DNA from: Hyphomicrobium sp. D-2
GTDB lineage: Bacteria; Pseudomonadota; Alphaproteobacteria; Rhizobiales; Hyphomicrobiaceae
DNA: 64,000 nt
NCBI RefSeq assembly: GCF_029872155.1
Contig: NZ_JARXLA010000008.1
Coordinates: forward strand, 808,501 to 872,500
Direction of reading: 5' to 3'
Shown: positions 55,195 through 63,066 of the stretch, piece by piece
How the letters are laid out: the number at the start of each line of letters is the position of its first letter
Numbering within the stretch: the stretch's first letter is position 1
Program-made: the position numbers and the translations under genes
Notes under the pieces: generated by a model
What the model was told of the DNA's origin: nothing
Databases searched by the model: none
What the model saw: only the letters and a program-made list of their open reading frames with translations

Positions 55195-56451
55195 ATGCTC
55201 GAAAGACTGCAAAGCATCGATATCAATGAGGTTCGGCAGGCGCTGGAAAACGCCCTGGCCGATGTGCCGCAGATTGCATTTTATGCAATTGGCGGCGTGA
55301 TCGCGTTTGGCGCATTGGTGCTGCTGCTGCGCGCCATGGAACGCAGCAATCGGGCCCGAACCGACGCGGCTCATGCTGCCGCGCAGGAAGCCGCCCAGGT
55401 GGAGTTTGCCGAACTAAAGGGCCGCCTGTCCGCGATAGCCGAGTTCACTGCACAACAGAACGCGGAGCAGGTGCGCGCCCTGAATGATCGTCTGGATGGT
55501 ATGGCGCGCCATCTCGCACAAACGCTGGATGTGACTTCTGCGCGGCTGGGCGACAACCTCAACGAAGCCGGGCGTCGTACATCCGAAAGCCTTTCAACTC
55601 TGAACGAGCGTCTGGCGCTTATCGATCAGGCGAACCGTAGTCTTGCCGATCTCTCAAGCGAGGTCGTGTCGCTGCAAAGCGTGCTGGCGAACAAGCAGGC
55701 GCGCGGTGCGTTCGGTCAGATGCGCATGGAAACGATCGTGCGTGATGCGCTGCCAGCCCGCGCCTACGATTTCCAGCCGACGCTCTCCAACGGCAAACGC
55801 CCTGATTGCGTCATCCGGTTGCCGAATGCGGAAGCGCTGGTGGTCGATTCCAAATTTCCGCTGGAGGGGTTCGAGGCGTTGCGCGTGGCGCAATCTGCCG
55901 AGCAGAAGCGCCGGGCCTATGCCGCCATCCGCGAGGCTGTTGGGCGGCACATCGCGGCGATTTCCGAGAAATATCTGATCCCGGGCGAGACGCAGGAAAC
56001 GGCGCTCATGTTCGTGCCATCGGAATCCATCTGCGCCGAGCTGTTCGAAAAGTTTCCTGATCTCGTACAGGGGGCGCATCGCTCGCGCATCATGATCGTT
56101 GCGCCAAATACGCTTATGCTGGCCGTTCAAACGGTGCAGGCGTTGCTGAAGGATGCCAAGATGCGAGACCACGCCGATGTAATCCAGCGCGAGGTCGGCC
56201 TGCTGCTGGCGGATGTGGGGCAACTGGTGGAGCGGGTGTCGGATCTGGAGCGGCACTTCTCGCTGTCGCGTAAATCTCTCGACAGGGTGACTGCGGCGAC
56301 AGCCAAAATTCTTGGCCGTCGGGAGAGACTGTCATCGCTCGATCTGGAGGGTATGGAAGGCAGCGGCAGCAATGGTTCGGCAATGCCGGAGCTGCAGGCG
56401 CAGGCGGCGACGGTTGTGTCGGCGACGGATACTTCGACCGGCAATCATTGA
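55195..56451 (+). CDS. rmuC: RmuC family DNA recombination protein
   Basis: 418 aa. One N-terminal membrane helix (FYAIGGVIAFGALVLLLRA), a long coiled coil (residues about 55-165), then the RmuC nuclease-like domain (GAFGQMRMETIVRDALP, KRPDCVIRLPNAEALVVDSKFPLEGFEA, SRIMIVAPNTLMLAVQTVQAL). VVDSKFP carries the D-x-K part of a PD-(D/E)XK fold, with PDC earlier. RmuC limits DNA inversion at short repeats. Start ATG 55195; ribosome-binding site is weak. Confidence 0.93.
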   Translation: MLERLQSIDINEVRQALENALADVPQIAFYAIGGVIAFGALVLLLRAMERSNRARTDAAHAAAQEAAQVEFAELKGRLSAIAEFTAQQNAEQVRALNDRLDGMARHLAQTLDVTSARLGDNLNEAGRRTSESLSTLNERLALIDQANRSLADLSSEVVSLQSVLANKQARGAFGQMRMETIVRDALPARAYDFQPTLSNGKRPDCVIRLPNAEALVVDSKFPLEGFEALRVAQSAEQKRRAYAAIREAVGRHIAAISEKYLIPGETQETALMFVPSESICAELFEKFPDLVQGAHRSRIMIVAPNTLMLAVQTVQALLKDAKMRDHADVIQREVGLLLADVGQLVERVSDLERHFSLSRKSLDRVTAATAKILGRRERLSSLDLEGMEGSGSNGSAMPELQAQAATVVSATDTSTGNH

Positions 56452-56508
56452 TTGAATGACCGAGCGCACCTGACTGACGAGCGGGCGCAAATTAGCCGAC
56501 AGCGATGT

Positions 56509-57153
56509 TCAAGCCGGACGCATGCGATCAGGGTCGCGCGGGCCGAACGTCAACAGCAACGCAATAGCCAGCACGAAGCCGCCGATCACGTCAGTGGGGT
56601 AATGGACGCCCTGATAAATCCGCGCCAGGCCGATGCCCGCAATTAACGCGATGAACGGCGTCAGCACCACCGCGCGCATCCAGGCATCGGGCATTCGCGC
56701 CGTGACGAGCATGCCGATGAAGCCGAAGAAACATGCCGCCATTAGCGCGTGACCGCTGGGAAAGCTGAAGCTTTCGGGCGCTTCACCAAATACTGGCAGG
56801 GGGCGCGGCCGCGCCATCAGGTGCTTTACGAACAGGTTAGCGAGAAACGCAGCGCCCATCAGCAACGCCAGATTGATCGCCAGAAGCCTGTGACTGAGCA
56901 GGAGCAGCGCGAGCGCAACAACAGCGGCCATGCCATAGATCACCGGCGCTGATCCGATGTGGTTGAGCGTGTGTGTCAGCTCCGTCAGGCCCGGCGTCGC
57001 CCAGCTCTGCACGGCAAGCAGGCCGGTGCGGTCAAACTCTTCGGTCAAGCCGATGAAAATGGCGACGGCCAGCACAAAGAAAATGTTGAACCCCATGCGG
57101 GCGCCAGCAAGCGCGCTGCGTTTCGCAAGTGGCTGCTGCTTAATTTGCGTCAC
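56509..57153 (-). CDS. PAP2 family phosphatase
   Basis: 214 aa from GTG 57153, with six membrane segments. The three PAP2 motifs are present: KHLMARPRP (K-x6-RP), SFPSGHA and ARIYQGVHYPTDVIGG. It dephosphorylates a lipid phosphate at the membrane surface, such as phosphatidate or undecaprenyl pyrophosphate; the substrate is open. The GTG has GGGGA six bases upstream; ATG 57168 or GTG 57192 would add a short tail. Confidence 0.88.
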   Translation of the reverse strand: MTQIKQQPLAKRSALAGARMGFNIFFVLAVAIFIGLTEEFDRTGLLAVQSWATPGLTELTHTLNHIGSAPVIYGMAAVVALALLLLSHRLLAINLALLMGAAFLANLFVKHLMARPRPLPVFGEAPESFSFPSGHALMAACFFGFIGMLVTARMPDAWMRAVVLTPFIALIAGIGLARIYQGVHYPTDVIGGFVLAIALLLTFGPRDPDRMRPA

Positions 57154-57293
57154 TTCGCTTCCCCGCATGCGGTGCCGATGCTCTCTGAGCACGTCTATGC
57201 ACTACAGATCAGCGTGCGCATAGACAGTGCCGTCGAAGCAGTAAAAATGCGGGCGACGAGAAAAGCGATGTACCCATCCAAGTTGGTGCAGCG

Positions 57294-57647
57294 CTATTCC
57301 TTGATCCAGTCGCTGCACTTCACTGGCTCTGCGGTGCCCCACGGGCTGATCGGCACCGCGGCGGTCGCGCTTTCCGGGCTACCTTCGATCGGGCGGTCGG
57401 TGTAGGCGAGATAGACCAGCACGTTGCGCCCGGCATCGCAGCCGCGGACGATCTGCATGCGCTTGAAGATCAGCGAGCGCCGCTGGCTGAAGGCCTCATC
57501 GCCCTGCTTCAGCTTGCCCGTGAACTTGATCGGCCCAACCTGCTGGCACGCCAGTGACGCCTTCGGCAGCTCCTCGGCGAGCCCCAGCCATCCACTCCAG
57601 CCGCCCTTTTCCGGCACGGTGAAGTAGCAGGTGACGCCCTCTGGGCG
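57294..57647 (-). pseudogene. creA: creA, N-terminally truncated remnant
   Basis: The open frame encodes the C-terminal two thirds of CreA: EGVTCYFT, GLAEELPKASLACQQVGPIK, SLIFKRMQIVRGCDAGRNVL, YLAYTDRPIEGSPESAT. In intact CreA about 50 residues (signal peptide and start) precede VTCY. Here the frame meets a TAA at 57648-57650, and no matching N-terminus is found in any frame beyond. GTG at 57617 could still start a 107-aa product lacking a signal peptide. The break marks the edge of the accessory region to the right. Confidence 0.8.
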
Positions 57648-57693
57648 TTATCCTGACAGTCAGCCCTGCCCCCGAATCATCCCCTCTTCCTCT

Positions 57694-57715
57694 CTTCGCC
57701 CGTTTCCGGGCGAAG
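57694..57715. other. Perfect hairpin near the island boundary
   Basis: CTTCGCCCG-TTTC-CGGGCGAAG, a 9-bp stem, about 50 bp beyond the creA breakpoint. No T-run follows on either strand. Confidence 0.5.
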
Positions 57716-57854
57716 ATCAGCAAGGCGGGATGGTCGGAGACAAGGCTGTGGTCTTTCAGTCATCGGAAGATGAGCGTCGGGTCGACGTTAGGCGTTGCAG
57801 TGTAGCGGGTGCTGGCTTGATGAGATCGAGGCGGGCAAGGCCTCACTCCCTTTC

Positions 57855-58052
57855 TCAGAGGGGCTGGCCGTTTGCCCTTAGCCAAGCTTCTACTTCGGCC
57901 AGGTCGTAAACGACTTTCCCCCGGGCCCCTCCGAGTTTGAAGTAGTTTGGACCTCTGCTCTGCAGCCGCATTTCTTGAAGAGTGGAATGAGGAAGCCCCA
58001 TAAGCTGGGCCACTTCGATAGACGTTAGGAACGTTGAGTACGCCTTGGACAC
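57855..58052 (-). CDS. AlpA/excisionase-like helix-turn-helix protein
   Basis: 65 aa starting at GTG with GGGGGA seven bases upstream. The body TSIEVAQLMGLPHSTLQEMR and GGARGKVVYDLAEVEAWLRA is typical of MerR-type HTH proteins used as excisionases or AlpA-like regulators of mobile elements. It lies 57-58 kb beside the serine recombinase gene and is transcribed divergently from it. Confidence 0.75.
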   Translation of the reverse strand: MSKAYSTFLTSIEVAQLMGLPHSTLQEMRLQSRGPNYFKLGGARGKVVYDLAEVEAWLRANGQPL

Positions 58053-58077
58053 ACAATCCCCCGCACCAGCCTGAACT

Positions 58078-58093
58078 AAAAAGGTCCCTTTTT
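58078..58093. promoter_or_regulatory. Palindromic site 1 between HTH gene and recombinase gene
   Basis: AAAAAGG-TC-CCTTTTT, 7-bp arms. With site 2 it is an inverted copy of an AAGGGTCCCTTTT-type element. Candidate operator or recombination subsite. Confidence 0.5.
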
Positions 58094-58186
58094 GTGCAAC
58101 TTGATTGCGCGGTGTCTGCTGTCCGATAACGTGAGTTCACGTGCCGCCGCCAAGACGCTCGACCGCTGTGAGGTGGCACACGAACG

Positions 58187-58201
58187 AAAAGGGACCCTTT
58201 T
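58187..58201. promoter_or_regulatory. Palindromic site 2 between HTH gene and recombinase gene
   Basis: AAAAGGG-A-CCCTTTT, 7-bp arms, 109 bp from site 1. It lies about 63 bp before the recombinase start. Confidence 0.5.
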
Positions 58202-58263
58202 GATACTCACTACACCTGCCTTGGGTGCTTTCACGCGTTTGGTACCCGGCGCTTGGTGATGGA

Positions 58264-58821
58264 ATGATGATCGGATACGCCCGGGTCTCTACTGATGAGC
58301 AAAATCCAGATCTACAGTTTGACGCACTGGCGCGCGCAGGGTGCGGTCGCGTGTTTACGGACTATGCTTCCGGAGCCAGGGCAAACAGGCCGGCGCTCGA
58401 TGATGCGCTTGCGGTCTTGCGGAAGGGCGACACTCTGGTCACATGGAAACTCGACCGCCTCGGGCGAAGCTTATCCCACTTAATTAGCCTGATTGCGAAG
58501 CTTGAGAAGCGGGGCATCGCATTTCGGAGTTTGTCCGAGGCTATAGATACAGGGACTGCGGGCGGCCGTCTCCTGTTCCATGTTATGGGCGCACTGGCCG
58601 AGTTCGAACGCGCGCTTATTAGCGAGCGAACGCGGGCGGGTATGGCCGCAGCGCGCGTCCGTGGCGCCAAACTCGGGCGACCGCGGCGGTTAAGCCTGGA
58701 GGAGATCGAAGAGGCGCGCACAGCTCTGTTGGAGGATGGAGTCAACATGTCCGATCTTGCCCGGCGTATGCAGGTTCCTCGCCCGACGCTGGCAAGGGCT
58801 TTGAGGACAAGAGTGACGTAA
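58264..58821 (+). CDS. Serine recombinase, resolvase/invertase family
   Basis: 185 aa. The catalytic serine is in IGYARVSTDEQNPDLQ (about residue 9); further motifs are VTWKLDRLGRSLSHLISLI, LLFHVMGALAEFERALISERT and a C-terminal HTH (NMSDLARRMQVPRPTLARALR). Such enzymes cut and rejoin DNA at res- or inversion-type sites. ATG 58264 is preferred because the catalytic domain begins there; 58267 is also possible. No transposase gene is seen nearby. Confidence 0.92.
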   Translation: MMIGYARVSTDEQNPDLQFDALARAGCGRVFTDYASGARANRPALDDALAVLRKGDTLVTWKLDRLGRSLSHLISLIAKLEKRGIAFRSLSEAIDTGTAGGRLLFHVMGALAEFERALISERTRAGMAAARVRGAKLGRPRRLSLEEIEEARTALLEDGVNMSDLARRMQVPRPTLARALRTRVT

Positions 58822-58922
58822 CGGTAGATCGAGCGTCGCGTATAGGGCTCGCGTCTTCGACGGCTCCACGCGGGATCCGTACTTCTTTAGACGACAGGTC
58901 GGGGCACGAAGTGCGAGCCAAG

Positions 58923-60971
58923 CTACGATACCGCCTCTCTCAATCGCCACGCATTTGTGTGTCCTGCGTCCTCTCCAACGACATTGGTAATTCCAAGCTT
59001 GTCGAAGAACACGACATTCCGCTTGCGCGCATCGCGCAAGAGCTTTCCGTAAGGCAGGAGCTCTATGTACGCATTGGGGTTCTGCTGATAGCCGAAATAC
59101 CCTTCGCCATCTGGCGTTTTTTGCAGGCGGCCGATGATGCGCTCTTCCAGCTCGTCTGTAATGTCGCAGACAATGTAGCAATGGAAAGCGGTACCATCAT
59201 TTATGCCGCGAATGGCTTTGCCGCGGACGTCCTTCAGGCCCTTTGCCGACTTCAGCGTCTTAACGTAGTGCAGGACCTGTTGAACTGGATCTTTGCCCTT
59301 CGAGTAATCCTCGCGCATCGGCCGCTTGAACTCGACGATGACGACGGTGTCGGTGCCTTCCGCTTCGCGCCAAGCGACACAGGTGCTGAAGAAGAAAGCG
59401 AGATCTGGCCGCTCGGTGGACGCTACTTCACAGAACTTCCGCACCTCCAGGTCGGAGGAGAAGTAGTGCGAAAATGCCAGCCGGTCGTCGAGCATCCATA
59501 GATTGTGGTCGTCAATTTCCAGCGCGTGTGAATCAACTCGCATCGGACAGATGAGTTGATGGATGGCCTCTTCTTTCTTGTACCTTTCGGAATCGGCATC
59601 CTCGTACTCGAGAAAGGTCTCGAACAGGTCGAGCACAGCTTTACGCCTCACGACGTACTCGGCAAGTGCACCCTTTTTCTCGTCCCGGATATATTCCTGA
59701 TACTGAGATATTTTTTCATCCAAGGCCGCTCCGATGGTTCGCTTGGTTGCGATCTCCTTGCCCACATCGGCGAATTTTTTCTGCCGGCGGAACCGATTGC
59801 GTGCGAGCTCGACGAAAATGTCCTCTTTCTTGATGCAATTCGGCTGAAGAGCCTCGGTGAAGGAGCTGATCTGCGGCTCGACATACAAAAACTGCGGGTT
59901 CTCGGCGATAATTTCGCGGGCAACGTGTGCCTTGTGATCAAGGGAGGCCCTCACGTACTCGGTAAGATATTCGCGGGCGCCGCGTGCCACTGCTTTCTTG
60001 ATGACATCGAGTTCTTTCCCGTCGAACGCGAAGGCCGAGCGCTCTGCATTAACATGGCGATCGAGATAATCGCCGGATACGCAGCCAAGATACACGTACT
60101 CGCCATCAAGTGTTCTGAGCCCGAGTTGTTCATCGAGAGTGTACTCTACGACCGATCGGGTGTTGGCGGAGAGGAACGCGAAATTGTGCCCGCCGCTATG
60201 GAAACGCGCAACTTTCTTGCACTTGAGGTTCCAGAGTTCGAGAGTGTGGATCGTGCCGTCATCGTCCACCTGAACCGTCGTGGTTGTTTGGTCGACGATT
60301 GCTTCGGCAAACATGCTCTCAACGTTGAGGGTATCTTCTCCGTCGATGAGTGTGATTTTGGGGGCGTTGCCGGTGACGAAGAGGGGCACGAAGTGGGATA
60401 TGATCCGGTGAGCGATCGTTTCCCCCTTGGCGGGGCAGCGGCGGTCGAAGTCTGAGGTGAAACCCCTGAATGAGATGATAGTGCGCTGCCGTTGCCCGGT
60501 GGCGTCGCGAGGAGGCTTGTCGGGCACCTGATCGACTTCAGTCAGTTGGAAACTGAACTCGCGCTGCATCAGCTTTTGTTTGTCGCGGAAGGTGCTGTCG
60601 ACAGTGATCTGTTTAAAGACTTTCAGCCATGCGAGTCGGCCGACCCCCTTGCCGCCCTTCTTTTCTTTGAAGCGCGAGTCTGGAGTGAGGAAAGAAAGGT
60701 AATTGGCGGGCGTGAAGCCCGCGCCGTTGTCCTCGATATCGAAGCCGTGAACAGGATGGTCGTCCTGATCATCGGCTCGCGCAACGGTTACGGTGATGTG
60801 CCCCTTTTTTGCGGTGGCTGGTCCGTATTGCTCCGTCACGGAATGGATACTGTTACTGATGGCCTCCATGAGGGGCAGAAGAGCGCCCTTCTCCGAAGGC
60901 TTGACGGGTAACCGGTTCACGCGCCCAACGATGTCGCTTCGAAGATCCGCCATGCGCTCATCGACTCCCAT
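58923..60971 (-). CDS. GHKL-type ATPase with C-terminal PD-(D/E)XK nuclease-like domain
   Basis: 682 aa. The N-terminal GHKL ATPase has the N-box LMEAISNSIH (Glu36, Asn40), G1 DIEDNGAGF (81-86) and G2 GGKGVGRLAWL (106-116). A long middle region (about 120-500) includes LWMLDDRLAFSHYFSSD. The C-terminal part has ERPDLAFFF (Pro522-Asp523), VVIVEFKRP (Glu547, Lys549) and PVQQVLHYVK (Gln564), together matching a PD-(D/E)XK nuclease core. A start at 60953 is also possible. It follows the UvrD-like gene by about 187 bp in the same direction and is convergent with the recombinase gene. GHKL ATPases usually move domains on ATP binding; nuclease gating is the natural guess. Confidence 0.8.
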   Translation of the reverse strand: MGVDERMADLRSDIVGRVNRLPVKPSEKGALLPLMEAISNSIHSVTEQYGPATAKKGHITVTVARADDQDDHPVHGFDIEDNGAGFTPANYLSFLTPDSRFKEKKGGKGVGRLAWLKVFKQITVDSTFRDKQKLMQREFSFQLTEVDQVPDKPPRDATGQRQRTIISFRGFTSDFDRRCPAKGETIAHRIISHFVPLFVTGNAPKITLIDGEDTLNVESMFAEAIVDQTTTTVQVDDDGTIHTLELWNLKCKKVARFHSGGHNFAFLSANTRSVVEYTLDEQLGLRTLDGEYVYLGCVSGDYLDRHVNAERSAFAFDGKELDVIKKAVARGAREYLTEYVRASLDHKAHVAREIIAENPQFLYVEPQISSFTEALQPNCIKKEDIFVELARNRFRRQKKFADVGKEIATKRTIGAALDEKISQYQEYIRDEKKGALAEYVVRRKAVLDLFETFLEYEDADSERYKKEEAIHQLICPMRVDSHALEIDDHNLWMLDDRLAFSHYFSSDLEVRKFCEVASTERPDLAFFFSTCVAWREAEGTDTVVIVEFKRPMREDYSKGKDPVQQVLHYVKTLKSAKGLKDVRGKAIRGINDGTAFHCYIVCDITDELEERIIGRLQKTPDGEGYFGYQQNPNAYIELLPYGKLLRDARKRNVVFFDKLGITNVVGEDAGHTNAWRLREAVS

Positions 60972-61158
60972 CCGAGTGCTGCTCGAAGAACCTCACGATT
61001 AGAGTTGGGAGCGGCGCTAGTTCTTTCTGCCAGTTCTCCACCTAATTCACAGGCGTCAGCGCAGAAATACACGATTAGCCCAAGCCACGGCGCCGCCGGG
61101 CGTGGTCCAGCATCGCTACTACGCTTTCCATGGGTACGGTCTGAATTGATGATCAGCG

Positions 61159-63066
61159 CTAGACGCGGCCGTGGTCCGTTAGGTCGGTAATTACCTCGTC
61201 GGCAGCGAACCAATTGCTCGCGATGACGTGCGCACGTACTGCAGCGGGGGCAGCAGAATAAGCAACGAGCGCCAAGCTCGAGCGAGCGCGACTGCACGTT
61301 ACGTAGAAGAGGCGCCGAGTACGGTCGAGCGACGTTTCCTTGCCGCCTTGGGCGTTCTTAACATCCGCAGCAGATTGGGCTTTGGCGCCTAACAGCTTTT
61401 CATAGTCGAACAAGAAACCCCTAGACTCCTCGTCGTCCATAAGGACCATAACGCGCTCAAACTCTAGGCCTTTCACCCCCTGGTGAGTGTCAAAGGGTGC
61501 TTCATGAGCCACATATGCAGCATAGGGCGCGATTTGGGAGAATGGGCAATCAAGGAAGGCAATGAGTGCCGCAACCTGATCAGTTACCGGATCGGCCGCC
61601 TCATCGGATCGGGTTTCTGCAGGCGCAGCCTTAGCAGCTAGGGCGGCCTTCAGGCCATCAGGAACGGCAAATAGGTTGGTCCTGGCGATGTTCGCAGCTA
61701 TGGCACCACACGAAGGTTCGTTACTGGCCCATAGGCCCATGAGGCTGTCGATTGCGGTCTGGGCTATCCGAAGTTGGTCGATCGGCTTGTCCCGACCTTT
61801 CAACGTATCCTTACTCAGCAGCGGAGAGCCTTCGCGTACGATCTTGGTCGCTGCGAACTTGTCACCCTTCTGTTGCGCCGTGACGAGGGGAAGTACGTTG
61901 TGGGTGAAGAAGCGGGTCGGAGCAAAACTTCCGTCAAGAAAGGCGGTTCTGTACTCATCTACGGAAGCCAAAGCCTCGAACATCTGCAGGAAGCCCATCC
62001 TGCGCGCCGCCATATGATGCTCAAGAGTGAGAATCTTGCACTTTGAGGCATCGGACCAATCCTGATCTCCCGTAAGATTCGCCATATAGACACGGACAAG
62101 CTGTTCCATCGCTGGTTTGTCCGGTACCGCAGTTGGGAATACAAAAAACCTTACCCAACCTTCAGGGCGGTCGTCGCGCGGCTCCTGTTTGTGGGCGTCT
62201 GCGCCGCCACGGATCTGGTTGATGAGTCGAACAATACGTTTAGGGCAGCGGTGATTTAGTTTTTTCTCAGGTATGCCCCACCCCGCTGGTATCTCAGTCT
62301 CGATCCGTTCTTTTCCATCGGGATAGATACGCTGCATGGTATCGCCAATGAGACCTAGGCAAAACCGATTCGCGTGAGCCTTTTGAACCACGAACAAGGC
62401 GTCGATGAGCACGCGACTTGTGTCCTGGCTCTCGTCAATCAGGAGAAACGGATACCTCTCGACGAACATGCGCTGCATTAGCGGCTTGGTGAGCAGAAAG
62501 CTCGAGAAGATCTTTATTACCTCGCTGTGGTTGAGCGCGTTCCGTTCCCGGTTGTCGCCATTGGGATTGTAGGTGAAGACTTTGAACTCAGGCAGCCGGG
62601 CCAGCCGCCGCTGCTTGGACTCGAGTTGGGCTTGGCGAGCGGCGGATGCCTTCGTACCGGCACGACCCTTGGCCTCCTCGGCGTGAAGCTCAGAGATTTC
62701 GCGCTTGAGATTGTCTTTCAACCACACCCGAATGTCCGTGTTCAAGCCCTGTATTTGCATCCACGCAAAGCTATGAATGGTGCGCACAACGAAAAGCGGA
62801 TCATACTCGGTGCGGCGGGTGATCTCATCGCAGGCAGCATTCGTATAGGTGATGACCGCAACTTGGCGACCGCGCAGGCGGAGAACATCGCGGTAGGCGC
62901 TCGCCAAATATTTCAAAGCGTTTACCAGGGTACGCGTCTTGCCTGAACCAGCTCCGGCAAAGAGGAAAAAGCTGGTTGGGTTCTCCAAGTTCAAAAATCG
63001 AACCAGCTCATCCTCTACATGATCATCAACTTTGACGTTCAGCGGCGCGTTTTCAGGAGTCTTCAC
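61159..63066 (-). CDS. UvrD/Rep-like helicase, Gabija GajB-type partner
   Basis: 635 aa, SF1A helicase. Walker A AGAGSGKT (37-44), motif Ia ITYTNAACDEI, motif II DESQD (211-215), motif III LGLIGDTMQRIY, motif IV LNHRCPKRIVRL, motif V HQGVKGLEFERVMVL and motif VI RLFYVTCSRAR. A basic insertion (about 115-165) separates motifs Ia and II. It starts at GTG, overlapping the upstream nuclease stop by 4 bp (GTGA). It is longer than typical GajB (about 500 aa). The pairing with an OLD nuclease is the main functional clue. Confidence 0.88.
   Translation of the reverse strand: MKTPENAPLNVKVDDHVEDELVRFLNLENPTSFFLFAGAGSGKTRTLVNALKYLASAYRDVLRLRGRQVAVITYTNAACDEITRRTEYDPLFVVRTIHSFAWMQIQGLNTDIRVWLKDNLKREISELHAEEAKGRAGTKASAARQAQLESKQRRLARLPEFKVFTYNPNGDNRERNALNHSEVIKIFSSFLLTKPLMQRMFVERYPFLLIDESQDTSRVLIDALFVVQKAHANRFCLGLIGDTMQRIYPDGKERIETEIPAGWGIPEKKLNHRCPKRIVRLINQIRGGADAHKQEPRDDRPEGWVRFFVFPTAVPDKPAMEQLVRVYMANLTGDQDWSDASKCKILTLEHHMAARRMGFLQMFEALASVDEYRTAFLDGSFAPTRFFTHNVLPLVTAQQKGDKFAATKIVREGSPLLSKDTLKGRDKPIDQLRIAQTAIDSLMGLWASNEPSCGAIAANIARTNLFAVPDGLKAALAAKAAPAETRSDEAADPVTDQVAALIAFLDCPFSQIAPYAAYVAHEAPFDTHQGVKGLEFERVMVLMDDEESRGFLFDYEKLLGAKAQSAADVKNAQGGKETSLDRTRRLFYVTCSRARSSLALVAYSAAPAAVRAHVIASNWFAADEVITDLTDHGRV

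Noticed and set aside
54563-55195. Minus-strand frame with Trp-Trp (ARRCWWTK), possible trp-type leader peptide
   Set aside because: No biosynthetic gene follows in that direction, and the frame continues as non-protein-like sequence; the hairpin array fits a small RNA better.
57496-57723. Minus-strand frame that could replace the missing creA N-terminus
   Set aside because: Its translation is Arg/Gly-rich and unlike CreA; it is out of frame with the intact part.
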